From contig CAJUMX010000013.1 of assembly GCA_910587705.1 (NCBI GenBank), forward strand, positions 29,916-93,915: 64,000 bases of DNA, read 5' to 3'. The position numbers and the translations under genes are program-made. The DNA comes from an uncultured Oscillibacter sp. (lineage in GTDB: Bacteria; Bacillota; Clostridia; Oscillospirales; Oscillospiraceae). Numbering within the stretch: position 1 is the first letter of the stretch; every line of letters starts with the position of its first letter. The notes beneath the pieces were generated by a model that saw only the letters and a list, made by a program, of their open reading frames with translations, had not been told where the DNA came from and did not search any database. This document shows, in pieces, positions 16,912 through 25,605 of the stretch.

Positions 16912-18159
16912 ATGGCAGCAGTTTTGAGCAACGAAGTGAAGCAGGCCCTCCAGGACATCTATTACGACGTTCGCACGGGGCGGGGTAAGGAGGCATTCGC
17001 CCTTCTGGAGAAGGCGTCCGCCGCTGGGGACGGTGACGCCAGCTGCATTCTGGCCCGGTGCCTGTGCGGCCATCAGTACGTTTGGGGCTGGCACGGCTTC
17101 CCGGAGGACGACGAAAGGGCCACAAAGCTCCTCCACAAGTCCGTGGAGCAGGGCAGCGCCTTGGGAGTGCTGGTGGCCCTGCGGAGCGGGGAGCTGACCC
17201 CCTCCGTCCAGAAGAAAATGCCCTTCGAGAGCCTCCAGCAGGCCTTTGAGCAGGTGGAGGCTTTGGCGAAGGAGGGCGACGCCTTCTGTCAGTATATTGT
17301 CGGCAACAGTTATTTTTGGTGGGACTTCCTCCGTATTCAGAACAAGGGCAAGGACTCCTTCCCCAGCCAGGCGGAGTTTAAGGCATATTTAAAAGGAGAG
17401 ATTTCCAAGTGCGAGGACTGGTTCTGGAAGGCCTTCCGGGGCGGAATTTATTTCGCCGCCAACAACCTGAACCAGTACTATACCAAGGGGGACGAGGACA
17501 TCATTGCCCCTCAGCCGGAGAAGGCCGAGGGCCTCTTTAAAATGGGCGCGGAAATGGGATACCCTCTCCATCAGTACTTCTATGCGCAAGAGCTGGAAGA
17601 GGAGGAGAACTTTGCGGAGGCGGTCCGTTGGTATAAGGAATCCGCCGAGGCTGGAAACGGCGGCGGCTGGTATAAGGTTGGGACGATCTATTTTGACGGG
17701 AAGGGTGTGGAGCAGGACGAAGCCTATGCGGTGTCCTGCTTTGAAAAGGAGCTGGCCCGGGACGCGGAGCACATCGGGTCCAACAATCTGCTGGGCAAGG
17801 CGTATTTCTACGGACGGGGCGTTCCCCAGGACTATGCCAAGGCGTATCAGCTCCTGACGCTGGCCCATGACAAGGGGAATACGAATTGGGGCGTGTACTA
17901 TTTGGCCAAGTGCTGCTTCAAGGGCTGGGGCACCCCCCAGGATTACGGCAAGGCGCTCCAGTATCTAAATGAGATGGACTGGAATTACTGGGAAAAGGAT
18001 TATATGCTGGGTGTCATTTACGCCCGGGGCCTGGGCGTGGCGGAGGATATTCCCAAGGGTGTGGCCCATCTCCAGAAGGTAGCGAGCCATGCGGAGGCCA
18101 AGGAGGAGCTGTTGAACTACAAAAAGACCCTCTTCGGCAAGTGGGTCCGGCGGAAGTAA
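16912..18159 (+). CDS. Sel1-like repeat protein
   Basis: A 415-residue protein with Sel1-like (SLR) repeats in its second half, e.g. YKVGTIYFDGKGVEQDEAYA, LLGKAYFYGRGVPQDYAKAY, YLAKCCFKGWGTPQDYGKAL and MLGVIYARGLGVAEDIPKGV (about residues 255-400). SLR proteins form superhelical scaffolds for protein partners. No signal peptide is visible, so it is probably cytoplasmic. It is likely co-transcribed with the preceding membrane protein; a scaffold role beside it is inference. Confidence 0.85.
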   Translation: MAAVLSNEVKQALQDIYYDVRTGRGKEAFALLEKASAAGDGDASCILARCLCGHQYVWGWHGFPEDDERATKLLHKSVEQGSALGVLVALRSGELTPSVQKKMPFESLQQAFEQVEALAKEGDAFCQYIVGNSYFWWDFLRIQNKGKDSFPSQAEFKAYLKGEISKCEDWFWKAFRGGIYFAANNLNQYYTKGDEDIIAPQPEKAEGLFKMGAEMGYPLHQYFYAQELEEEENFAEAVRWYKESAEAGNGGGWYKVGTIYFDGKGVEQDEAYAVSCFEKELARDAEHIGSNNLLGKAYFYGRGVPQDYAKAYQLLTLAHDKGNTNWGVYYLAKCCFKGWGTPQDYGKALQYLNEMDWNYWEKDYMLGVIYARGLGVAEDIPKGVAHLQKVASHAEAKEELLNYKKTLFGKWVRRK

Positions 18160-18169
18160 GAGTAGAAAA

Positions 18170-18200
18170 CGGCGGCGGAAGCGATACGCTTCCGCCGCCG
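18170..18200. terminator. Strong inverted repeat between convergent genes
   Basis: A perfect 14-bp stem (CGGCGGCGGAAGCG with its complement) around the loop ATA. Only a short GATTGCTTTT follows on the plus side and TTTTCTAC on the minus side; a bidirectional terminator is likely. Confidence 0.8.
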
Positions 18201-18217
18201 GATTGCTTTTGGTACCG

Positions 18218-20557
18218 TCAGGGGAGGGGCGGGGTCCACCAGCTTTGCTGGTAGAGGTCCGTGAACCGATAGGTGGCCCGGACCTCGCCCTCTAGAGGCA
18301 CATCGGAGATGGTCAGGCCCTCGCCGGAAACCGTCAGGGGGTCTCCCAGAAGGTAGCTGTCCTGGTAAGTACCGTCGTAGCTATAGTAGTCGCAGAGGAA
18401 TTCCAGGGTATCCCCCTCCTGGAGGGCGGAATCACTCTTGGCGACGGTCTCGGTTTCGCCCTCGCCGTACACGGCCCGAACGCCGGTGACGTAGCCGTAG
18501 GGGGTCTCGTCGTCAAAGGCCAGCAGCAGCTCCGCCCGATGGCCGTTGTGGAGCACTGGCACATAGCCGGTGATGGTATAGTGTTCTCCGTCGTCCACGG
18601 TGCTCTCGTGGTAGTAGGCTACGGGCTGTCCGTTTACCGCCAGCCAGGTTTTTTCCACATCCCCGAGAAGGTTCCCCTCCTCGTCAAAGTCAAATACGTT
18701 GTCCAGCCCCAGGTCGATGAAGCCCTCGCCGTCGTCATAGAAGAGGTTCAAATCCAGGGAATGGACCAGCTTCCACTGTTCCTCGGAGAGCTGGAGGACC
18801 GTTTGCCCGTCCTCTCCCGTGGTCCAGGTCAGGTCCTCCTGGGCGAGGCGGTGGTCCGCCACGTACTGAGCGGCGCTGTTCAAATCTAAGGAGCGGTCGG
18901 AGAAGAAGCCGCTGCCCAAGGCTGCCTGGAGCAGAGAGGCCACGGCATCCGCACCGCCGGAGGAGCCGCCGCCGGAGAGGCCCATCAGCGCCTCCAGGGG
19001 CAAGCCGCTGCCGCCGGAGCCCACCTGGCCCACCTGCTGGATGGAGGCGAAGTCCCGGATACACTTGCTGTAGCTGTCGTCCAAGCCGATGGCCTGATAG
19101 GTGGATACGGCCTGATTCACGCTGGAGGACTTCCGGTAGGGGAAGTAGATGGAAATTCCGTAGGCGTTGGTCATGTTAGAGGAGGTCCGGTTGTACTTCA
19201 CCGCCCCCAGCAGGGCCTCCGCCAGGGCGGTGCCCTCCTTGGTGCCCAGATTCTTCGCCAGATGCACCAGGTCCACCTGGTCGATCTTGCTGGACTGAGC
19301 GAATTCCCGGGCTCCGTTCCGAGCATTGGAAACGGTCTGGTACTCCTTGGCCTCAATCATCCGGGAGGTGGAACGGGAGAAGTCCGCCAGGGCCTGGGGC
19401 AAGGTGGCCTCCAGCTCCGCCAGGTCGATGACGGACAACGTGGTCAGCTGGCCCCGGCACTTCTGGGTGCAGGTTTCCACGAAGCTGTCCACGATTTGCT
19501 GTCCCAGCTCAATGGTGGGCATGGAGGGATTCCTTCCCAGGGCGGTGAGCCAGTCTGTGTAGTACCAGCCCACGCCGGGCTCCGTCTCCTCGGAGGCGAT
19601 GAGGTAGTCGGCGTGCTCCGTCAGCATCAGGGCAGTCTCCGCCGTGGCCATGAGGCAGGCGTCAAAGCCCACGAAGTCGAACTTCACCCCGGCGTCCGTC
19701 AGAGCCTGGTCCACGCCGGAGAGGCTCATGGACCCGGTGGAGGCGAATTTTTCGTCATAGCCGTAGCCGCTGACGGACCCTCCGCCGTGGTCCCAGAGGA
19801 TGAGGCCGTACCGGCTGGCAGGGAACGTTTTCTCACACCAGCGGATGTAGCCGCGCAGGGTGGAGGAGTCCGTCATGGTCACGGCCCCCAGGTCCTTTTC
19901 CAGGCACGCCAGCTTCCCGTTTTTCACCTGCCAGATCTGGTTGGTTTTGCTGCTGACCTGGTTGTTCCGCCAGCCAGAGCAGCCGCCGGTGTAGACCAGC
20001 AGGTTCACGTTCTTCCCCAGGTCCGCCACCAGCATCTCCTGGAGATCGGCGGTGCCCATGCCGCTGCGGGACTCCAGGTCTGTGCCGCACATGTAGACCA
20101 TGAGGGTGACGGTGTCCCGTCCTCCGCCCAGCATTTGGGTGTACTTTGCCCGGGCCCCCGGAGCCACGGTCTCATCCAGCCGCCCAGTGTTGGCGGGGGT
20201 CTCCCAGCCGCTGGAGACGCTGCCGCCTCCCAGACTGCCAAAGAGGGCGCTGAGGTCTGCGCCGCCGGTCTGGCCGGAGGAGGTGCTTTGACTGACGGGG
20301 GCGGTGAGCCCTTCTCCCCCGCCGCCCAGGAGAGCCCCCAGGCCCCCGCCGCCGCCCAGCAGCAGCACCGCTAGCAGGAGGATAATCTTCATCAGCCCGC
20401 CGCCGGACCTGCCGCCTCCGCTGCTGCGGGAGCCTCCGCCGGAGCTCTGACTACCCCGACCTGCGCCCACCGGGCCGGTGCCAAGGCCGGAGCCCCGTTT
20501 TTCCACGTTCTTCGCCGGGCCGGTGACGTGCTTTTCCCGGCCTCTGGGTCTGTCCAT
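18218..20557 (-). CDS. Membrane-anchored clostripain-family (C11) cysteine protease
   Basis: A 779-residue protein. Residues 22-54 form a Gly/Ser-rich cytoplasmic-side stretch, followed by one transmembrane segment at about 56-78 with extra glycines, then an exported catalytic domain. Peptidase C11 features are plain: DTVTLMVYMCGTDLESRSG near 148-165, ILWDHGGGSVSGYG with the catalytic His257, and VGFDACLMATAE with nucleophile Cys301. C11 enzymes cleave after Arg or Lys and usually self-process. The C-terminal third (about 560-779) has an acidic beta-rich domain with no recognised family. Transcribed alone, convergent with the Sel1 gene. Confidence 0.9.
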   Translation of the reverse strand: MDRPRGREKHVTGPAKNVEKRGSGLGTGPVGAGRGSQSSGGGSRSSGGGRSGGGLMKIILLLAVLLLGGGGGLGALLGGGGEGLTAPVSQSTSSGQTGGADLSALFGSLGGGSVSSGWETPANTGRLDETVAPGARAKYTQMLGGGRDTVTLMVYMCGTDLESRSGMGTADLQEMLVADLGKNVNLLVYTGGCSGWRNNQVSSKTNQIWQVKNGKLACLEKDLGAVTMTDSSTLRGYIRWCEKTFPASRYGLILWDHGGGSVSGYGYDEKFASTGSMSLSGVDQALTDAGVKFDFVGFDACLMATAETALMLTEHADYLIASEETEPGVGWYYTDWLTALGRNPSMPTIELGQQIVDSFVETCTQKCRGQLTTLSVIDLAELEATLPQALADFSRSTSRMIEAKEYQTVSNARNGAREFAQSSKIDQVDLVHLAKNLGTKEGTALAEALLGAVKYNRTSSNMTNAYGISIYFPYRKSSSVNQAVSTYQAIGLDDSYSKCIRDFASIQQVGQVGSGGSGLPLEALMGLSGGGSSGGADAVASLLQAALGSGFFSDRSLDLNSAAQYVADHRLAQEDLTWTTGEDGQTVLQLSEEQWKLVHSLDLNLFYDDGEGFIDLGLDNVFDFDEEGNLLGDVEKTWLAVNGQPVAYYHESTVDDGEHYTITGYVPVLHNGHRAELLLAFDDETPYGYVTGVRAVYGEGETETVAKSDSALQEGDTLEFLCDYYSYDGTYQDSYLLGDPLTVSGEGLTISDVPLEGEVRATYRFTDLYQQSWWTPPLP

Positions 20558-20670
20558 AAAAATCCACTTCCTTTGTGTCGACCTTTCCGGCCTGGGCCGG
20601 AGCCGTGTTTTGCCTTCCTATTATACAGAGGAATCTGGGGAAAAACAATCCTGAAATTTTGCGGTTTCTC

Positions 20671-20699
20671 TTGGCTTTTTGAGAAAACTGTGATACAAT
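20671..20699 (+). promoter_or_regulatory. Candidate sigma-A promoter of the AraC-type regulator
   Basis: TTGGCT (20671-20676), 17-base spacer, TACAAT (20694-20699), 31 bases before the predicted start codon. Confidence 0.6.
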
Positions 20700-20730
20700 C
20701 CATTCCAAATCATTCCAGCGGCAAGAAAGG

Positions 20731-21600
20731 ATGTGGACTTCGGTGGAGGAATACTCCTTTTCCGTTTTCCCAAACGAGAACTTTCTGGACCTGCGGCTGT
20801 ATCAGTACGGCTGGGAACAGTGCGCGCCCCTGCACTCCTTCGGTCCCTATGTCCGCAACCACTACCTGTTTCACTACGTCGTTTCCGGCCGGGGCCACCT
20901 GGATGCCACCGACGCCTCCGGCATGCGCCAGGACTACGACCTGGGGCCGGACCAGGGCTTTTTGATCTGCCCCGGCCAGATCAGCACCTATGTGGCGGAC
21001 CGGGACCAACCCTGGAAATACGTTTGGCTGGAGTTCGACGGTCTCCGGGTCTCGGAGTTTGTGGAGAGTGCCGGACTGGACGTCTCCCAGCCGGTCTACC
21101 GGCCTCAAAGCCCCGCCCAGGGACAGCGGGTCCGGGACGTCATGCTCTATATGGCGGACCACTCCGACGCATCCCCCCTCCATCTGACGGGACTGCTGTT
21201 TTTGTTCCTGGATTTGCTGATTCAGACCTCCTCCACCCGGCGGGCCCTTCACGGCGTTCAGCTCAAGGACTTCTATATCCAGGAGGCCATCAACTACATG
21301 GAGCGGAACTACCAGCGGGAGCTCAGTGTGGAGGAGCTGGCGGACGTGTGCAAGCTGAACCGGAGCTATTTCAGCAAGCTCTTTAAGGACAGCATGGGCT
21401 GTCCGCCCCAGGAGTTCCTGATCCGACTGCGGCTGGCCCACGCCGCCGACCTGATGAAGGGGACCCGGAAGTCCATCGGAGACATCGCCGCCCGCTGTGG
21501 CTATCCAAATCAGCTTCACTTTTCCCGGGCCTTTAAAAAACGTTATGGCGTCTCTCCCCGGGAGTGGCGGCTGGAGAACCAAATCCGACAGACAAAGTAG
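20731..21600 (+). CDS. AraC-family transcriptional regulator with cupin sensor domain
   Basis: A 289-residue regulator. Residues 1-150 form the cupin-like ligand-binding arm (HYVVSGRGHLDATD, LICPGQISTYVADRDQPWKYVWLEFDG). Residues 185-283 carry two helix-turn-helix units: LSVEELADVCKLNRSYFSKLFK and KSIGDIAARCGYPNQLHFSRAFKKRYGVSPREW. Such regulators usually control nearby sugar or cell-envelope genes; the next gene is a GH25 lysozyme, but a strong terminator separates them. The AAGG motif abuts the ATG at 20731, so a GTG at 20743 is a possible alternative start. Confidence 0.9.
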   Translation: MWTSVEEYSFSVFPNENFLDLRLYQYGWEQCAPLHSFGPYVRNHYLFHYVVSGRGHLDATDASGMRQDYDLGPDQGFLICPGQISTYVADRDQPWKYVWLEFDGLRVSEFVESAGLDVSQPVYRPQSPAQGQRVRDVMLYMADHSDASPLHLTGLLFLFLDLLIQTSSTRRALHGVQLKDFYIQEAINYMERNYQRELSVEELADVCKLNRSYFSKLFKDSMGCPPQEFLIRLRLAHAADLMKGTRKSIGDIAARCGYPNQLHFSRAFKKRYGVSPREWRLENQIRQTK

Positions 21601-21642
21601 GTTGAAAATGACTGCGGGAGCGGTCGCGTATACTATCGAGAG

Positions 21643-21678
21643 GCCTGGATTTTCCGAAGGGGAAATCCAGGCTTTTTT
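21643..21678 (+). terminator. Intrinsic terminator after the AraC-type regulator
   Basis: A GCCTGGATTTTCC stem pairs with GGGAAATCCAGGC (one imperfect position near the loop), followed by TTTTTT. Confidence 0.88.
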
Positions 21679-21841
21679 GGCGGCCGGCAGAGACTTCATT
21701 TCCTCGCTCCCCTAGAAGCGGCTTCTAAGACACGCCCCAGGAAGAAAAACGGACCAAATTCCATATTGGTGGATTTTGCGTGCACAAGAGGCCGGTTTGT
21801 GGTATACTAGGGAAAACAGTCGAAGGGTGGAGGAAACGGCA

Positions 21842-22810
21842 ATGAACGACGGCTTATCCAGTTTGGAGATGAAGGAACGGGCGGACCGCCTGCTAAAAGA
21901 GGAGACGCTGGCCAAAGACCGGCGGCAGGGACCGTCTCGCTCGCAGCGGCGGCCGGCTGGAAACGGTTTGGGCGCTGCGGCTCTGGCGATCGCCATTGTC
22001 GCGCTGATCATGGCCGGAACGGCGCTGTTTCTCGTTTTACGGGGAAGCGGAGGGGGGGAACCCTCTTCCGAACCGGCAGAGGAAGAGCCGGTTACCTTCC
22101 GGTTTGGCGACAGGGTTTTGACGCCTTTGGAGGGGATGCCCCTCAATCCTTACGACAAGGACGCTTTTTCCCTGGATGAAAAGGGCCGGGTTACCTATGA
22201 GCATAACGGCCGGCGGACCCGGGCGGGGATTGACGTGTCCACGCATCAGAAGGACATTGACTGGCCTGCGGTGGCGGCGGACGGCATCGAGTTTGCCATG
22301 CTCCGGCTGGGCCATCGGGGATATTCCGAGGGCGGGCTGTTTCTGGATCAGGCATTTGAGCAGAATCTCCGGGGAGCGCTGGACGCGGGGCTGGACGTGG
22401 GCGTCTATTTCTTCTCCCAGGCCATTACTCCCGAAGAGGCGGAAGAAGAGGCAGACTATCTTCTGGAGGTTCTGGACGGGCAGGAGCTGGCCTTTCCCGT
22501 GGCCTTCGACTGGGAGTCCATTCCCGGGGATGAGGCCCGTACCGACGGCCTGGACGGGGAGACGCTGACCCGCTGTGCCGTCGCGTTCTGCGAGCGGGTC
22601 CGGGACGCGGGCTACCGTCCGGCGGTCTACTTCAACCGGACCCAGGGCTATCTTCGCTATGATCTCAGGGATTTGACGGAGTATGACCTGTGGCTGGCGG
22701 AATATGATGCCGTACCGGATTTTTACTATCATTTTGACCTGTGGCAGTACTCGCACACCGGCCAGGTAGCGGGCATTGAAGGAGAGGTGGACCTGGATTT
22801 GGCTTTTTAA
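21842..22810 (+). CDS. Membrane-anchored GH25 lysozyme (N-acetylmuramidase)
   Basis: A 322-residue type II membrane protein: basic cytoplasmic N-terminus (about 1-40, with KDRRQGPSRSQRR), one transmembrane helix at about 45-68, an acidic linker, then a GH25 catalytic domain from about 128. GH25 landmarks: GIDVSTHQKDIDWPAV (first catalytic-site Asp), GVYFFSQAITPEEAEEEAD and VAFDWES (the Asp-x-Glu pair). It cleaves the beta-1,4 bond of peptidoglycan glycan strands. ATG at 21842 is behind GGAGGAAACGG. Membrane anchoring outside the cell suggests growth- or sporulation-linked wall remodelling rather than a phage endolysin. Confidence 0.9.
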   Translation: MNDGLSSLEMKERADRLLKEETLAKDRRQGPSRSQRRPAGNGLGAAALAIAIVALIMAGTALFLVLRGSGGGEPSSEPAEEEPVTFRFGDRVLTPLEGMPLNPYDKDAFSLDEKGRVTYEHNGRRTRAGIDVSTHQKDIDWPAVAADGIEFAMLRLGHRGYSEGGLFLDQAFEQNLRGALDAGLDVGVYFFSQAITPEEAEEEADYLLEVLDGQELAFPVAFDWESIPGDEARTDGLDGETLTRCAVAFCERVRDAGYRPAVYFNRTQGYLRYDLRDLTEYDLWLAEYDAVPDFYYHFDLWQYSHTGQVAGIEGEVDLDLAF

Positions 22811-22820
22811 CGGACAGAAA

Positions 22821-22855
22821 GGGCAGGGGATTTCTTGGAAATCCCCTGCCCCTTA
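22821..22855. terminator. Bidirectional terminator between GH25 gene and the kinase operon
   Basis: GGGCAGGGGATTTC and its exact complement (14 bp) flank the loop TTG at 22835-22837. Only short A/T tracts flank it. Confidence 0.8.
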
Positions 22856-22869
22856 AAAATGAGGCAAGT

Positions 22870-25602
22870 TTAAGACTTCGAGAGAGTGCCGCCGCTTACG
22901 CTGTCCCGGTTTGACGTTTCAAAGAAGGGAAGCGCGTCGTCGTCCCGCCGCATAAACAGCAAACCGAAGGAGTCTGGTCCACAGTTGCTGGCGATGGCGG
23001 AAGAGGCTTTTTGCAGATAGACCCGCTCGAAGGGGCAATACTGCTGTACCAGACTTTGGATATATTGGAGCTTTTTTTCCTCCATCCCGGAATACGTGAT
23101 GAACAAAATGCGCCGGTCAATGTTCCCGGTGTCCTGGAGGGTTTTTCGGACGTATTTTTTCGCCACATGGGAAAAGCTGCCCATCTCCATGTATCCAACT
23201 CCCATCCGGCTCTTTTTCAGCACTAGCACCGGATGCAGCAGCAATGCGTCGCAGAGAATCTGGATCCGTTTGGGGATCCGTCCAGACTGGCACATCATAT
23301 GGGTGCTGTTGATGATGAAGGCGGAGGAGATGAAGGCTTCCATCCGTTTCACGGCTTCTATGATCTCTTCCTTCGCGGCGTGATGCTCTGCCATATGAGC
23401 CGCGTACAGCACCGCCAGCCCCAGACTGCTGGAGAGATGCCCGGAGTCAAGCACCGTGACGTTTTCAAAGGATTTCGCCGCCTCAAGGGCGTTTTGGTAT
23501 CCCTCGCTGACGTGCTTAGCCATGGAGATATGGATGACATTCTGCGCCTCGGTCAGCTTCTCCGCGAAAAACCGTTCGTAGTCCTCCGCCGCGGGAGGCT
23601 GGGAGGACCCCTTTCGCCCGCTGGCAATGTGCATCAGAAGCTCATCCGGCTGGATTTCCCGCCCGTCCAGGAAACGACCCTCGTCCGTACAGACGTAGTA
23701 AGGACAAACGGAAATGCCGAATTCCTTGGTGAGGGATTCCGGGAGGTCGCATACGCTGTCTGTGGTAATGAGGATGGAGCGCCTTTGGGCCTGCTCAAAG
23801 ATTAAAATGTCCTTTTCAACCTCCGACTGCCGGGCTTCCTCGTTCAGATGAACCAGTCCCTTGGGGAGGATGCTCAGCACGGCGGCCTCCAGCAGTGCTC
23901 CGCTGACAGGCTTGGCAAGATACCCGCTAAAGCCCTCCTTTCGGTAGAGAAGCTGATTATCGCTGCCCGCGTTAGCGGTCAGGGCCACCACGGGCACGTC
24001 CTGGCACAAGCCTGCCGGCTGAACCCGCAGAGCGTGGAGACACGCGATTCCGTCCATCTCCGGCATCAGATGGTCCATGAGAATGCAGTCGTAATGATGG
24101 GTCAGCGTCAGCCGCAGGCACTCGGCGCCGCTGGAGGCTGTGTCGATTTGAATTTTGGTCTCCGCCAGCAGCTTGGTGACGACCATCAGATTCATGTCGT
24201 TGTCGTCCACCACCAGGATGTGGGCATCCGGCGCCTCGAAGCTCTGCCGGTAAGGCTCGCCGTCGTGTGCCCTGGACCGGGAGGCCAGCGTGAAGGTTCC
24301 CAGCTCCTCGTCGTCAAGGATGTCCTGATCCAGCCGGACAATGAAGGTCGACCCCTTGGTATAAACGCTGTTGACGCTGATTTCTCCGCCCATCAGCTCC
24401 ACCAGCTGCTGGACAATGCTCAGCCCCAGGCCGGTTCCTTCAATGTAGCGGTTCCGCTCTTCATCCACCCGCCGGAACGCGTTGAAAATATAGGGAATGT
24501 TTTCCTTTTTCACGCCCTGGCCGGTGTCCTCCACAGAATACCAGACCCGCACCCGGTTGATGGACAGACGCTCGCATCGGACGGAGAGGGTGACGGAGCC
24601 CTCGCTGGTGTACTTTACGGCGTTGTTCAGCAGGTTGATTAAGACCTGCTTGATGCGGACCTCGTCTCCACAGAGCATGCTGGGGATGGAGGGGTCCACA
24701 TGGAGCTTGAATTCCAGCCCCTTTTCCTTGGCCTTAATCCAGATCATATTGACGATTTCTGAAAATAGAGAACCGGTCTCATAGGAGACATTGACAATCT
24801 CCATCTTCCCGGATTTGATCTTGGAGATGTCCAGAATGTCGTTAATCAGTGAGAGCAGCAGCCGGCTGGCCCCCTGGATATTTCTTGCGTTTTCCGCTAC
24901 GTCCTCCGAGGTGCTCTCCCGCAGGATGATTTCGTTCAGTCCGATAATCGTATTGATGGGTGTGCGGATTTCGTGGCTCATGCTGGAGAAGAAGTGGTTT
25001 TCCGCCTGGTTCAGTTCCTCGATTTCTTTTTTCTGCCGCTGGGAGAGGGCGTTTTCCTCCTCGTACATTTTGTTCAGAAACATGAGCAGCACGCTGGTGA
25101 GCAGTCCCACCATAATCATGGAAAACGCGGAATCAAACAGAGCGTCATGCTGGCTGTTCGGCGCAGCAAGGGCGGGAAAGTAAAAGGCCGTACCGTAACA
25201 AAGCAGGGTTTCCGCAGTACACAGCCCAAAGAATGCAGTTCTACGCCTTCCCTGCAACGTGATACAGACATAAATAAAGCAGAGGACAAACCACTCCGGC
25301 ACACCGCTGTAGAAGCCGCCGGCGGAAAAAAAGGTAATGGGAAACAGGATAAGCAGCAGAACCGCAATCAGCGTGGCACCTGTGTGGATGCGCTTTGCCC
25401 GAATGCTGTACTTGGTGATCACCGCCATGGCAACAAGACTGGCCACCAGTATCAAAATGTTCCAAATACTCCGTCCCATAGGCAGAGTAAAGGTAATTGC
25501 GATCATGCAGACGCCCGTCACGATGCGGAACATGCGTTCCCGCAGGCTGATTCTGTGATCCGTGATGATTGCAAACCATTTTTTAATCACGCAGTTCCTC
25601 AC
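22870..25602 (-). CDS. Hybrid sensor histidine kinase - receiver - DegV lipid-binding fusion
   Basis: A 910-residue three-part protein. Residues 25-178 hold about five membrane segments. Residues 200-425 are the kinase: HisKA with phospho-acceptor His210 in SSMSHEIRTPIN, N box NLLNNAVKYT near 323, G1 VEDTGQGV near 357 and G2 GTGLGLSI near 389. Residues 460-580 are a receiver with phospho-acceptor Asp510 (ILMDHLMPEMDG) and Lys564. Residues 608 to about 895 read as a DegV/FakB-type EDD domain: ILITTDSVCDLPESLTKEFGI, the SSQP loop near 666, VTVLDSGHLSSSLGL, MCQSGRIPKR and LLLHPVLVL. DegV proteins bind fatty acids. Last gene of a three-gene phosphorelay operon, three bases after the preceding gene. 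The DegV part may sense acyl chains or modulate the relay; this is inference. Confidence 0.9.
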   Translation of the reverse strand: MRNCVIKKWFAIITDHRISLRERMFRIVTGVCMIAITFTLPMGRSIWNILILVASLVAMAVITKYSIRAKRIHTGATLIAVLLLILFPITFFSAGGFYSGVPEWFVLCFIYVCITLQGRRRTAFFGLCTAETLLCYGTAFYFPALAAPNSQHDALFDSAFSMIMVGLLTSVLLMFLNKMYEEENALSQRQKKEIEELNQAENHFFSSMSHEIRTPINTIIGLNEIILRESTSEDVAENARNIQGASRLLLSLINDILDISKIKSGKMEIVNVSYETGSLFSEIVNMIWIKAKEKGLEFKLHVDPSIPSMLCGDEVRIKQVLINLLNNAVKYTSEGSVTLSVRCERLSINRVRVWYSVEDTGQGVKKENIPYIFNAFRRVDEERNRYIEGTGLGLSIVQQLVELMGGEISVNSVYTKGSTFIVRLDQDILDDEELGTFTLASRSRAHDGEPYRQSFEAPDAHILVVDDNDMNLMVVTKLLAETKIQIDTASSGAECLRLTLTHHYDCILMDHLMPEMDGIACLHALRVQPAGLCQDVPVVALTANAGSDNQLLYRKEGFSGYLAKPVSGALLEAAVLSILPKGLVHLNEEARQSEVEKDILIFEQAQRRSILITTDSVCDLPESLTKEFGISVCPYYVCTDEGRFLDGREIQPDELLMHIASGRKGSSQPPAAEDYERFFAEKLTEAQNVIHISMAKHVSEGYQNALEAAKSFENVTVLDSGHLSSSLGLAVLYAAHMAEHHAAKEEIIEAVKRMEAFISSAFIINSTHMMCQSGRIPKRIQILCDALLLHPVLVLKKSRMGVGYMEMGSFSHVAKKYVRKTLQDTGNIDRRILFITYSGMEEKKLQYIQSLVQQYCPFERVYLQKASSAIASNCGPDSFGLLFMRRDDDALPFFETSNRDSVSGGTLSKS

Positions 25603-25605
25603 CCC

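Noticed and set aside
21776..21808. Promoter TTGCGT/TATACT before the GH25 gene
   Set aside because: The TATACT at 21803-21808 is good, but the only TTG-type -35 is 21 bases away, too far for a sigma-A promoter; not listed as a feature.
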